Source of the DNA: JBDKFK01 sp039798745
GTDB taxonomy: Bacteria; Patescibacteriota; Microgenomatia; UBA1406; GWC2-37-13
Length of the DNA stretch: 64,000 nucleotides
Reading direction: 5' to 3'
Assembly (NCBI GenBank): GCA_039798745.1
Contig: JBDKFK010000006.1
Span: 3,052-67,051 of the forward strand
Shown here: positions 14,817-21,480 of the stretch, in pieces
Numbering within the stretch: position 1 is the stretch's first letter
How the letters are laid out: each line of letters opens with the position of its first letter
The notes under the pieces: generated by a model
What the model was told of the DNA's origin: nothing
Seen by the model: only the letters and a program-made list of their open reading frames with translations
Database searches by the model: none
Program-made: the position numbers and the translations under genes

Positions 14817-15001
14817 GGCGATCTCCTTTCATAGTAACTCGGGGTGTCTACTAGAGGTGGATGTGTTAGGGCGGTCTAATTATATCAAATCACCTATAAA
14901 ATGATTGTGATTGGAATGATATAATGTGATTTCACCTCTATACGTTTCCCCTCGTACCTTTGCAATAGACCCCGCGCCGAACATACCGAAAGGAGAACCA
15001 C
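14817..15001. promoter_or_regulatory. Divergent extended -10 promoters and leaders
   Basis: Two extended -10 boxes TGATATAAT face away from each other: minus at 14887-14879 and plus at 14917-14925. The minus leader (~55 nt) contains CCACCTCTAGT, also present in the leader at 15740-15750. The plus leader (~70 nt) contains TCGTACCTTTGCAA, also found in the leader of the gene at 26632. Both leaders end in AAAGGAG sites. Confidence 0.65.
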
Positions 15002-15400
15002 GTGAAGCTCACGCAGCTTACCATGAAATTCGCATGGGCATCGACCCACGTAACAGAGATAATCGCGTACTTTGACGACGATTATCTCTTGCACGTACAC
15101 TACCATGAGAAAGGCCAAAGACTATGGTATCTTGATCTTAGCTATGTATTAGAAGAACCTAATCGTTGCTACTACCTGGTCGAGACACGATGCCTTACAC
15201 CTGGGCCCAGTACATGGTCCCAACCAGAATTTGGCCGACACCTGCAAGCGGTGATGGATGCATTTACCCATCCCTTCGAGTCTATCCCCCTGACAGGGGA
15301 CAGAAGGCAGCTTGCCCTACTGGTGGAGATTGTTTCACCAATAAAAGATCATATAGAGGCACTTCTCAACAGTAGAGTACCACTCTGTCGGGAAAAATGA
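15002..15400 (+). CDS. Hypothetical protein with strong Shine-Dalgarno site
   Basis: 132 aa starting at GTG, chosen because AAAGGAG lies 7 nt upstream. Soluble, with aromatic and His residues in its first half (FAWASTHVTEIIAYFDDDYLLHVHYH) and a helical C-terminus. No family recognised. Its base composition is more GC-rich than the leaderless neighbours. A long terminator hairpin follows. It may be part of a set of independently regulated accessory genes, because it shares a leader motif with the gene at 26045-26632. Confidence 0.6.
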   Translation: MKLTQLTMKFAWASTHVTEIIAYFDDDYLLHVHYHEKGQRLWYLDLSYVLEEPNRCYYLVETRCLTPGPSTWSQPEFGRHLQAVMDAFTHPFESIPLTGDRRQLALLVEIVSPIKDHIEALLNSRVPLCREK

Positions 15401-15440
15401 CCTCATATGTTCTTACGTGAAGAAGGAACGTATATACCTC

Positions 15441-15486
15441 GGACCTGAGGGAGCGCACGCTCTCTCAGGTTCCTACTCTTCTTTTA
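15441..15486 (+). terminator. Rho-independent terminator
   Basis: Arms CCTGAG and GAGCG pair with CGCTC and CTCAGG in a stem of about 15 bp with a tiny loop, followed by TACTCTTCTTTTA. It ends the 15002 transcript. Confidence 0.85.
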
Positions 15487-15513
15487 TAGCCTATAGAATA
15501 ATACCCGGCGCAG

Positions 15514-15778
15514 TGATATAATTACATATTCTATATATACATATTAGAGCAATTGCTGCTTTACCTTGTATATAGATCTTTGACAACCTGCGGATTTACA
15601 CATAAAGGGGTTATGAAGATAGGCGAATTGCTCGTCTTTCCTCACCACCTCTTTATGTGGAGATACGTTCAGCGCGCAAGCGCATGAACGTATTTAGCTA
15701 TGACATCTCGTAGTCACCCCGACTAACGGGATTGAACAACCACCTCTAGTGCCTACAAAGGCAGAAAGAAGGTAACCC
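15514..15778 (+). promoter_or_regulatory. Extended -10 promoter and ~250-nt structured leader with rrn-like boxA
   Basis: The extended -10 TGATATAAT is at 15514-15522. The leader then carries CTGCTTT and TAGATCTTTGACAA (15573-15586), the latter identical over 14 nt to the 16S leader at 53204-53217. Further on: an outer stem CATAAAG/CTTTATG (15601-15657), a 12-bp hairpin with one bulge and a GCAA tetraloop (arms TACGTTCA+GCGC; 15664-15692), CCCG/CGGG (15718-15730), and GCCT/AGGC (15751-15762) just before a GAAGG ribosome site. It is not tmRNA, RNase P RNA or a riboswitch I recognise. It could be a cis-regulator or an independent small RNA. Confidence 0.65.
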
Positions 15779-16393
15779 ATGACACTTCCACTCTTCCACC
15801 CGGAACGCGAAGTTCCGGTAAGCCAAGTCTGCGCGGGCGACCGCCTGTGGCACAACGGCCAGTTCGTTGAGGTCACCTCAGCCGACCGTGCGGGCGCCGA
15901 TATTCGACTCGTTTGTCGAGTTCCGAATGCTCCGTTTGATCAGCTGGATTTTAGAGATCCGACGGAGACGGTGACTATTGAGGCATTGCCTCATGCTCAC
16001 CGGTATTGGCAGGAGGGCCCGCTGACCATCGAGGTTATCGAACGGCTTATTGGATTGGAAGGCACAATCATCCAATCCAATGCCGGCGTCTACCTCGCGC
16101 CAGTTGACGCTCGCCGCATCGAAGGCGAGTGGATATATGGCGAAAAGCCCGAACTCATGGCCTACTATGATCCAACGTTCACGCGCGATCAGGCAAAAAC
16201 CCTGATCGAACCTTTCTTAGGACGGCCGATACGCATCACCACCCTCAGCGGGGGACTCCTTATCATCGTCATCACTGACGATGAAGTGGCGCTCTGCCGA
16301 GAACTCGTTAGCCGACATCCCCATGTGGTGATCGGCGGCGATGACAATCGCAGGTGGATTCGCATATCCAGCCTCACACGCCCGCAAGGGTAG
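15779..16393 (+). CDS. Hypothetical protein behind a long structured leader
   Basis: 204 aa, soluble, with no membrane segment. The start is placed at the ATG 6 nt after GAAGG. The N-terminal part (VSQVCAGDRLWHNGQFVEV) is beta-rich and resembles small barrel modules; the C-terminal ~70 residues alternate strands and helices. No family recognised. Codons are notably GC-rich (CGC, GGC, ACC) relative to the leaderless genes, hinting at a different expression class or recent acquisition. A perfect 12-bp hairpin follows the stop. Confidence 0.6.
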   Translation: MTLPLFHPEREVPVSQVCAGDRLWHNGQFVEVTSADRAGADIRLVCRVPNAPFDQLDFRDPTETVTIEALPHAHRYWQEGPLTIEVIERLIGLEGTIIQSNAGVYLAPVDARRIEGEWIYGEKPELMAYYDPTFTRDQAKTLIEPFLGRPIRITTLSGGLLIIVITDDEVALCRELVSRHPHVVIGGDDNRRWIRISSLTRPQG

Positions 16394-16423
16394 AAAGAGT
16401 AGCCAGTAACAATCCGCAGGTTT

Positions 16424-16456
16424 GGACCGGGGGGTACAGCATTGTACCCCCCGGCC
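16424..16456 (+). terminator. GC-rich terminator hairpin
   Basis: A perfect 12-bp stem CCGGGGGGTACA/TGTACCCCCCGG with a 4-nt loop lies 30 nt after the stop at 16393. A U-tract is absent, so termination efficiency is uncertain. Confidence 0.7.
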
Positions 16457-16517
16457 CACACTACCCTAAATACACACAGACAACCTCCGCATCTTTGATA
16501 TAATAGTGTCTGACTCA

Positions 16518-16591
16518 GCGCGCGTAGCTCAGTTGGTTAGAGCGTTGCATTGACATTGCAAAGGCCCCTGGTTCGAGTCCAGGCGTGCGCA
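16518..16591 (+). tRNA. tRNA-Val(GAC)
   Basis: Cloverleaf with acceptor GCGCGCG/CGTGCGC, D arm GCTC/GAGC, anticodon stem TTGCA/TGCAA, loop TTGACAT (anticodon GAC), T loop GTTCGAG. An extended -10 TTGATATAAT lies about 20 nt upstream. CCA is not encoded. A heptamer array starts 4 nt downstream. Confidence 0.95.
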
Positions 16592-16594
16592 CAA

Positions 16595-16657
16595 ATAGAC
16601 GATGGTCGATAGACAATGGACAGTAGACTATAGTCTATCGTCTATAGACTATCGACT
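16595..16657. repeat. Nine-unit degenerate heptamer array
   Basis: Reads in a strict 7-nt period: ATAGACG, ATGGTCG, ATAGACA, ATGGACA, GTAGACT, ATAGTCT, ATCGTCT, ATAGACT, ATCGACT. Units are variants of ATAGACT and its inverted form ATAGTCT, so the array can also fold. A shorter array of the same unit lies between tRNA genes at 6486-6512. Confidence 0.75.
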
Positions 16658-16679
16658 AATATGATATACTGAAAGAGAT

Positions 16680-16877
16680 ATGAAAGGTTCACTCCATGAT
16701 TTCCTCTTTCTTCTTCTTTTGCTCCTTATATTCCTTGGGACCGTTTCAGTACTTGCTCTGCGGCCAATTCTCACCGGCAGCGTGAAAACCAACAACTATA
16801 AGCTAAATAACCAATCAAATATTCCTATCACCCCCGCAGGAACCTATAATAACTACGGAATCATAAGCACTCCCTAA
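16680..16877 (+). CDS. Small membrane or exported protein
   Basis: 65 aa. A leucine-rich hydrophobic helix (FLFLLLLLLIFLGTVSVLAL, residues 8-27) is followed by a short Asn/Thr-rich exported tail. TATACT lies 12 nt before the ATG. No family recognised; the tail could be a secretion remnant or a small surface peptide. Confidence 0.55.
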   Translation: MKGSLHDFLFLLLLLLIFLGTVSVLALRPILTGSVKTNNYKLNNQSNIPITPAGTYNNYGIISTP

Positions 16878-16994
16878 TACTCTCCAGATAGATTCATCCT
16901 CTATTATTACTCAACTCTTACAGGACTATTATTGTTTTCTTAACCCCATCTAATATGATTACTTTTGTCATGTTATAAATCTGATACTCCACCT

Positions 16995-17258
16995 ATGTTA
17001 ACTCAAACAATAGAGAACACAAAACAAACTCTTTTTATAGTGACCGTAGCGTTGATCGTATCAGGCATTGGCGTTATGGGAGGTCTATTATTTTCCAAGT
17101 ATATAGAAGACCGCGCGTTTCATATGCCAATAGCGCACTCACCACACACACGCAATGTAGAGCATATAACCGAAACCACTGCTGAACCTCTCTTCAATAC
17201 CAGGGCGGTCTTCGCGGTATCTGATCCCTTTCTGGAACCCCAATACCCAGTACTATAG
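16995..17258 (+). CDS. Small single-pass membrane protein
   Basis: 87 aa from the ATG at 16995, preferred over 16965 because GATACT ends 6 nt upstream. One transmembrane helix (residues ~12-33) with an exported His/Thr-rich tail. No family recognised. It lies between another small membrane protein and a conserved cytoplasmic protein. Confidence 0.55.
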   Translation: MLTQTIENTKQTLFIVTVALIVSGIGVMGGLLFSKYIEDRAFHMPIAHSPHTRNVEHITETTAEPLFNTRAVFAVSDPFLEPQYPVL

Positions 17259-17292
17259 CCGTTAATAATTGACATAAAAGGAGGTGACTCAT

Positions 17293-17493
17293 ATGGCATT
17301 TAAACATACTAATACCCGCGGCACAGATTACTATCTGCATAGTCGTAAGGTAACCTTACGCGGAAGCGGAAAAGAACAGACAATATATTTCTTCGCTAAA
17401 AAACCGGGAGAAGGTTCGCTTGAAGCAGTTCCGTCAGAGTATATGGTAGTTGAATCCAAGAAAACCGGACTACCTGTACTCAAAAGAAAGTAA
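17293..17493 (+). CDS. Conserved small protein (YLHSK-type hypothetical)
   Basis: 66 aa; the start is the ATG at 17293, 8 nt after AAAGGAGG, rather than the GTG at 17284 that overlaps the Shine-Dalgarno site. The sequence TDYYLHSRKVTLRGSGKEQTIYFFAK and the end TGLPVLKRK resemble a short conserved bacterial protein of unknown function. Strongly basic; a nucleic-acid role is possible but not shown. TTGACA just upstream may be a -35. Confidence 0.75.
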   Translation: MAFKHTNTRGTDYYLHSRKVTLRGSGKEQTIYFFAKKPGEGSLEAVPSEYMVVESKKTGLPVLKRK

Positions 17494-17495
17494 TA

Positions 17496-17981
17496 TTACG
17501 CAATGGCGGCGGAAAGCTCTTGCATACGGGCAATAATAACCGGATGATCTTGCCGAAGCTCGGCGGCCCTCTGACCCGACAAAACAGCCAATGAAGGATT
17601 ACTTTCCATAGTGAGATAGTGGATAAAACTTTCATACTTGTCCATTGTCATAGCTACCAATGTTTTAAGAGCAATGAGCGCTTCCAGATCGTGGAGAAGC
17701 GGCTCGTCAACTAGATTGAGCTGAGCGTTATTTTGTTGTATTTGTCCGACAAATCCCTGTGACGGAACCCAGTCGTGTTCCAGTGCAAGCTTTTCTCCCT
17801 CCGCGTCAAGCCGCTCAACGCATAGTTCAGTCTGCCCTATAATTTTCTGCAATAATACTTTTACGCTACCTGACGTGGTGTGTTCTGTCATAGTGCTCAG
17901 TGCATCGATAAGCTGTATCTCTGAATCATAGATATCTTTGAGATGACTGATAATACAGGTATGTATATTTACTGTTCCCAT
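17496..17981 (-). CDS. Ferritin-like DUF892 (YciE-type) protein
   Basis: 161 aa, all-helical. The opening HLKDIYDSEIQLIDALSTM and the later ETQLCVERLDAEGE-like and MDKYESFIHYLT helices fit the DUF892/YciE four-helix fold with carboxylate residues at ferritin-like positions. In other bacteria YciE is linked to stress. The gene converges on the small protein at 17293 with 2 nt between stops. TAAACT lies 6 nt before the ATG. Confidence 0.65.
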   Translation of the reverse strand: MGTVNIHTCIISHLKDIYDSEIQLIDALSTMTEHTTSGSVKVLLQKIIGQTELCVERLDAEGEKLALEHDWVPSQGFVGQIQQNNAQLNLVDEPLLHDLEALIALKTLVAMTMDKYESFIHYLTMESNPSLAVLSGQRAAELRQDHPVIIARMQELSAAIA

Positions 17982-18077
17982 AGAGATAGTTTATGTTAAC
18001 TAATAGTAAGTTTTCGATCAAGATAGTACTACAAATATAATAATAAATGAACATCTAAGCAACTGCTTTTACGAAGT

Positions 18078-18641
18078 TTAACGAAGCATGTATTTTTTTA
18101 TATCATCTGCGGAAAAGTTGAGCTCCCCAAGTTTGCGCACACAGTCCTGACGCTTTAGCCCTTCGACTGTCCAGATACGCGTGAGTGACTCAATCGTTTC
18201 TTTTAATTCATACGGATATATAACCCAATCATCGATGGTATCAACATAGTAATCCGGAATATGATGAGTATGCGACTTTATGTAAGGGGCTGCTGTATGG
18301 ATAAGAGCGCAGTCACGATTATGAGCATAATTAGTTGCTAGTGCGAGGGTATCACCTGTATCAGAAATATCATCTACCATAAGAATATGCTTACCATAGA
18401 GAGACGCGCCAACATCGTAGATAACTCGGGGAGTATGCTGCTGCCGTGTATCCATGTAGCTTGAAATGGTAAGGGTCATAACAGGGAGAGATAAAAAATC
18501 GGAGAGCATGTGCGCGACCGTAAGACCGCCCCGGGCGATAGCCACAATACTATCATACTTTACTCCACCTGCAATAATAGCGTCGGCAAGTTTGGCCATA
18601 TCACCTTGCAGCCGATTCCAGGAAATAGGAAGATAATTCAT
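18078..18641 (-). CDS. Phosphoribosyltransferase, xanthine/hypoxanthine type
   Basis: 187 aa from the ATG at 18641, 6 nt after TATAAT. The PRPP-binding motif HILMVDDISDTGDTLAL (residues ~86-102) is complete, and VAIARGGLTVAHMLSDFL is the first-strand segment of xanthine-guanine or hypoxanthine phosphoribosyltransferases. Purine salvage is the likely role, in keeping with the limited biosynthesis of Patescibacteria. It is divergent from the thrS leader; the -35 of that leader overlaps the upstream part of its promoter. Confidence 0.85.
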   Translation of the reverse strand: MNYLPISWNRLQGDMAKLADAIIAGGVKYDSIVAIARGGLTVAHMLSDFLSLPVMTLTISSYMDTRQQHTPRVIYDVGASLYGKHILMVDDISDTGDTLALATNYAHNRDCALIHTAAPYIKSHTHHIPDYYVDTIDDWVIYPYELKETIESLTRIWTVEGLKRQDCVRKLGELNFSADDIKKYMLR

Positions 18642-18655
18642 ACTGCTATTATACA

Positions 18656-18684
18656 TTGACTTAAATCTGTATATGGATTAAACT
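18656..18684 (+). promoter_or_regulatory. Promoter of the thrS leader
   Basis: TTGACT (18656-18661), 17-bp spacer, TAAACT (18679-18684). The leader peptide ATG is 9 nt downstream, so the leader itself should be translated from a leaderless end. Confidence 0.75.
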
Positions 18685-18693
18685 ATAGGTAAC

Positions 18694-18738
18694 ATGAACG
18701 CTTTGTATAATCAGATAACAACTACCACCACCTCTTGA
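18694..18738 (+). CDS. Threonine leader peptide of the thrS attenuator
   Basis: 14 codons, MNALYNQITTTTTS, then TGA. Residues 9-13 are five consecutive Thr codons (ACA ACT ACC ACC ACC), with Ser and stop directly after. The stop is immediately followed by the 5' arm of an antiterminator hairpin. The first structural gene downstream encodes threonyl-tRNA synthetase. This is the layout of amino-acid attenuation: scarce charged tRNA-Thr stalls the ribosome on the Thr run. Confidence 0.85.
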   Translation: MNALYNQITTTTTS

Positions 18739-18795
18739 CGGAGGGGTTTGTAGTATGGCTCAAACACCCCTCCGAAATGGAGGGTTTTTGTTTTT
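18739..18795 (+). promoter_or_regulatory. Transcription attenuator: antiterminator and terminator of thrS
   Basis: Antiterminator: CGGAGGGG+TTTG (18739-18750) pairs with CAAA+CCCCTCCG (18761-18774). Terminator: CCCTCC (18768-18773) pairs with GGAGGG (18779-18784), followed by TTTTTGTTTTT (18785-18795). The two structures share the CCCTCC segment, so they exclude each other. A ribosome at the leader stop (18736-18738) would cover the antiterminator arm and let the terminator form; a ribosome stalled on the Thr codons would not. Confidence 0.85.
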
Positions 18796-18817
18796 AAATG
18801 CCCTTGGCATTTAAAAA
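18791..18817 (+). repeat. 12-bp inverted repeat after the attenuator
   Basis: TTTTTAAATGCC and GGCATTTAAAAA form a perfect 12-bp stem with a 3-nt loop. Its 5' arm overlaps the U-tract of the attenuator, so it could compete with termination or stabilise the 3' end of the terminated leader RNA. The remaining bases to 18906 hold a TATAAT at 18882-18887 that could be a second thrS promoter. Confidence 0.65.
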
Positions 18818-18906
18818 CAACCCCTAACGAAGCCATGAACACAAGCGGCGAAGTGGGGTGCAGCGCCCTGTACACTATATTTATAATTTTGTAAAATAAA
18901 TTACAT

Positions 18907-20688
18907 ATGAACCAAGAACACCTTGATCACTTACGACACTCATGCGCTCATTTACTAGCCGCAGCAGTACTAAAACTCTGGCCTGACACAAAGCAAACAA
19001 TCGGCCCTGCCATACACAATGGCTTTTACTATGATTTTGAGTTTGCAGAACCCATTTCTGACAAAGATCTGGGGAGAATAGATCAGAAAATGAGAGAACT
19101 CATGAAAAAATGGGACGCATTTGAACGGAAAGAAGTGACAAAAGAAGAAGCGTTAAACTTGTTCAAAGACAATCCTTATAAACAGGAGCTTATCCATGAG
19201 CTTGCGGAAAAGGGTGAAAAAATAACTGTCTACCAGTCGGGTGAGTATATAGACCTCTGCCGCGGAGGACATACCGATGATCCACGAAATGCTCTGAAAC
19301 ATTTTAAACTCTTAACCATCGCCGGTGCGTACTGGCGAGGAGATGAAAAAAACACAATGCTGACACGAATATACGGAACTGCATTTGCTACCAAAGAAGA
19401 GCTAGAAAAATATCTGTGGCAGCTTGAGGAAGCAAAAAAACGTGATCACAAAAAACTTGGGAAAGAACTCGGCCTCTTTATATTTTCTGATCTCGTCGGG
19501 CCCGGTCTGCCGTTATGGACGCCAAAAGGTACCATAATGCGCAATCTCCTTGATGATTTTGTCTGGAAGCTGCGTAAAGAGCGTGGGTATATGAAAGTAA
19601 CCATACCTCATATCACCAAAAAAGATCTCTACGAAACGAGTGGTCACTGGACAAAGTTTGAAAATGAACTATTTAAAATTAAATCACGTGAAGGGCATTT
19701 GTTCGCGATGAAACCCATGAACTGTCCTCATCACACGCAGATATTCGCGGCGGTACCGAGAAGTTATAAAGAGATGCCTCAGCGATATACAGAAACAACA
19801 ACCTGCTACCGCGACGAACAGACAGGAGAACTTTCCGGATTATCACGCGTGCGCGCATTTACGCAGGACGACGCTCATGTATTTTGCCGCAAAAATCAGA
19901 TAAAAGAAGAATACTCGAGAATCTGGGATATAGTAAACATATTTTATTCAACGTTTGGATTTAAACTGAAAGTGCGGCTATCACTCCACGACCCTAAGAA
20001 TATGAAAGCGTATCTTGGCACAGAAGAAATGTGGAATGAAGCTGAAGAAGCAATACGAACAATAGCCAACGAACGCGGAGCAGAATACTATGAAGCTGTC
20101 GGTGAAGCTGCTTTTTACGGACCAAAAATAGATTTTATGGCCGATGATTCGATCGGACGCGAATGGCAGGTCGCGACAATACAACTTGATATTAACATGC
20201 CTGAACGGTTTGATCTTTCATGCACCAATGAAAAAGGTGAAAAGGAACGTATCGTTATGATTCACGCGGCCATAATGGGCTCTATAGAACGTTTTTCTTC
20301 GATTCTTATAGAGCACTACGGCGGCGCGTTCCCCACATGGTTAGCCCCGGTGCAGACGGCTGTAATACCCATCTCCGAAAAGCATCTGGCTCTTGCTGAA
20401 GTGGTGCAGGATCTGCTGATAAAGCATGGCATACGTTCAGAAATAAATACTGATCAGAAATCGGTATCCTATAAAATACGCCAGTCCACGTTGCAAAAAA
20501 TTCCCTATATGGTTATAATAGGGGATAAAGAAGTCGAATCTTCCCGATTTGATGAAACTAAAAAAGCCAACTCAGCAAAGTCAATCGAAGTAACGGTGCG
20601 AAGCAGAGACGGGAAAGATCTTGGCATATTGAATCTTGATGCATTTATCAGTAACTTAACCAATAAGATTGAGAAATACGATTCGTAG
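18907..20688 (+). CDS. thrS: Threonyl-tRNA synthetase, lacking the N-terminal TGS domain
   Basis: 593 aa against about 640 in typical bacteria. It begins directly with the editing-domain entry RHSCAHLLAAAVLKLWPD, so the N-terminal TGS domain is missing. The zinc-site residues of the editing/catalytic region are present: MNCPHHTQIF and, later, the C-terminal Zn ligands; class II motif 2 is RYTETTTCYRDEQTGELSGL and motif 3 is GSIERFSSILIEHYGG. The anticodon-binding domain occupies the last ~100 residues. First gene of the thrS-infC-rpmI-rplT-pheS-pheT operon. Its transcription is probably controlled by the Thr-leader attenuator at 18694-18795. Confidence 0.95.
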   Translation: MNQEHLDHLRHSCAHLLAAAVLKLWPDTKQTIGPAIHNGFYYDFEFAEPISDKDLGRIDQKMRELMKKWDAFERKEVTKEEALNLFKDNPYKQELIHELAEKGEKITVYQSGEYIDLCRGGHTDDPRNALKHFKLLTIAGAYWRGDEKNTMLTRIYGTAFATKEELEKYLWQLEEAKKRDHKKLGKELGLFIFSDLVGPGLPLWTPKGTIMRNLLDDFVWKLRKERGYMKVTIPHITKKDLYETSGHWTKFENELFKIKSREGHLFAMKPMNCPHHTQIFAAVPRSYKEMPQRYTETTTCYRDEQTGELSGLSRVRAFTQDDAHVFCRKNQIKEEYSRIWDIVNIFYSTFGFKLKVRLSLHDPKNMKAYLGTEEMWNEAEEAIRTIANERGAEYYEAVGEAAFYGPKIDFMADDSIGREWQVATIQLDINMPERFDLSCTNEKGEKERIVMIHAAIMGSIERFSSILIEHYGGAFPTWLAPVQTAVIPISEKHLALAEVVQDLLIKHGIRSEINTDQKSVSYKIRQSTLQKIPYMVIIGDKEVESSRFDETKKANSAKSIEVTVRSRDGKDLGILNLDAFISNLTNKIEKYDS

Positions 20689-21205
20689 ACCACAACAACA
20701 CAGAAAATATTATGCGCTCAACTATAATATACAGGAACCATCCCTTCGTGTAATAGATGCCGAGGGAAATCAGGTTGGACTGTTGACAAAAGAAGAGGCG
20801 TTACGCATAGCTAGAGAAAAAGAACTGGATCTGGTACTGATCGCCCCCAAGGCGGTTCCGCCCGTAGCCAAGATAACAGACTTCAAAAAATTCCTGTATC
20901 AGGAAGAAAAGAAGCTGAAAGAAGCCAAAAAAGGCATTAAAAAAAGCATTGTAAAAGATATTAAACTGTCTCTATTTATCGCTCAGGGAGATCTCGAGCG
21001 ACTAGAGTCAAAAGCAAAAGAATTTCTCGATGGAGGAAGCCAACTGAGACTGAACCTTACGCTTAAGGGCCGTGAAATGGGTAAAAGAGATATGGCCTTT
21101 GAGCTTATGAAAAAGTTCATTGCGGCGCTTGGAGACACGACAGTTTCCAAAGAACCCCGCCAGGAAGGCCGGGTAGTACGCGCAGTACTAGCACGAAAGC
21201 GATAA
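20669..21205 (+). CDS. infC: Translation initiation factor IF-3 (start uncertain)
   Basis: Up to 178 aa. The N-domain (NYNIQEPSLRVIDAEGNQVGLLTKEEALRIA) and C-domain (TLKGREMGKRDMAFELMKKF) are complete. No ATG is available at the expected start: the frame offers TTG at 20669 and ATT at 20681, both overlapping the end of thrS. ATT is notable because infC in enterobacteria starts at AUU and IF-3 represses its own translation through it. IF-3 monitors start-codon choice on the 30S subunit. A terminal ARKR tail completes the protein. Confidence 0.9.
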   Translation: MRNTIRRPQQHRKYYALNYNIQEPSLRVIDAEGNQVGLLTKEEALRIAREKELDLVLIAPKAVPPVAKITDFKKFLYQEEKKLKEAKKGIKKSIVKDIKLSLFIAQGDLERLESKAKEFLDGGSQLRLNLTLKGREMGKRDMAFELMKKFIAALGDTTVSKEPRQEGRVVRAVLARKR

Positions 21206-21208
21206 ACA

Positions 21209-21217
21209 TGTTATAAT
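21209..21217 (+). promoter_or_regulatory. Extended -10 before rpmI
   Basis: TGTTATAAT directly after the infC stop. It could let rpmI and the following genes be transcribed without thrS-infC, uncoupling ribosomal protein supply from the attenuator. Confidence 0.6.
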
Positions 21218-21246
21218 ACGTTTTTTAAGGTATTATTATTACACCT

Positions 21247-21444
21247 ATGAGGAAACAAAGAACCAATAAAGGAGCCGCAAAACGGTTCAAAGTAACTAAG
21301 AACGGCAAACTATTACACAGATCTCACCATCTGCGCCATTTACGCGCTTCAAAAAGCAAAAGACAGGTACGAAGTCTGAAAAAAATGAAGCTAGTAATAG
21401 GCACTGTTGAAAAGAAGATCAAAAGAATGCTGGGTGTGTTATAA
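21247..21444 (+). CDS. rpmI: 50S ribosomal protein L35
   Basis: 65 aa, basic, standard length; TNKGAAKRFKVTKNGKLLHRSHHLRH is the L35 signature. It sits between infC and rplT as in most bacteria. Its stop codon TAA (21442-21444) lies within the extended -10 of rplT. No Shine-Dalgarno site is seen. Confidence 0.95.
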   Translation: MRKQRTNKGAAKRFKVTKNGKLLHRSHHLRHLRASKSKRQVRSLKKMKLVIGTVEKKIKRMLGVL

Positions 21445-21445
21445 T
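21437..21445 (+). promoter_or_regulatory. Extended -10 overlapping the rpmI stop, before rplT
   Basis: TGTTATAAT at 21437-21445 includes the last codons and the stop of rpmI. The copy after infC is identical. The leader to rplT is about 28 nt. Confidence 0.6.
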
Positions 21446-21480
21446 ACATTTGTAAATTTTAATTTCAACTCTTAATTTCT

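Noticed and set aside
15529..15778. tmRNA or RNase P RNA
   Set aside because: No tRNA-like ends, tag ORF or conserved P4/J elements could be found.
18823..18870. ACCCC/GGGGT long-range pairing downstream of the attenuator as a riboswitch
   Set aside because: Only 5 bp with a long loop; not supported beyond chance.
18661..18906. T-box riboswitch before thrS
   Set aside because: No T-box motif or specifier-loop layout; the region is too short and has a Thr-codon peptide instead.
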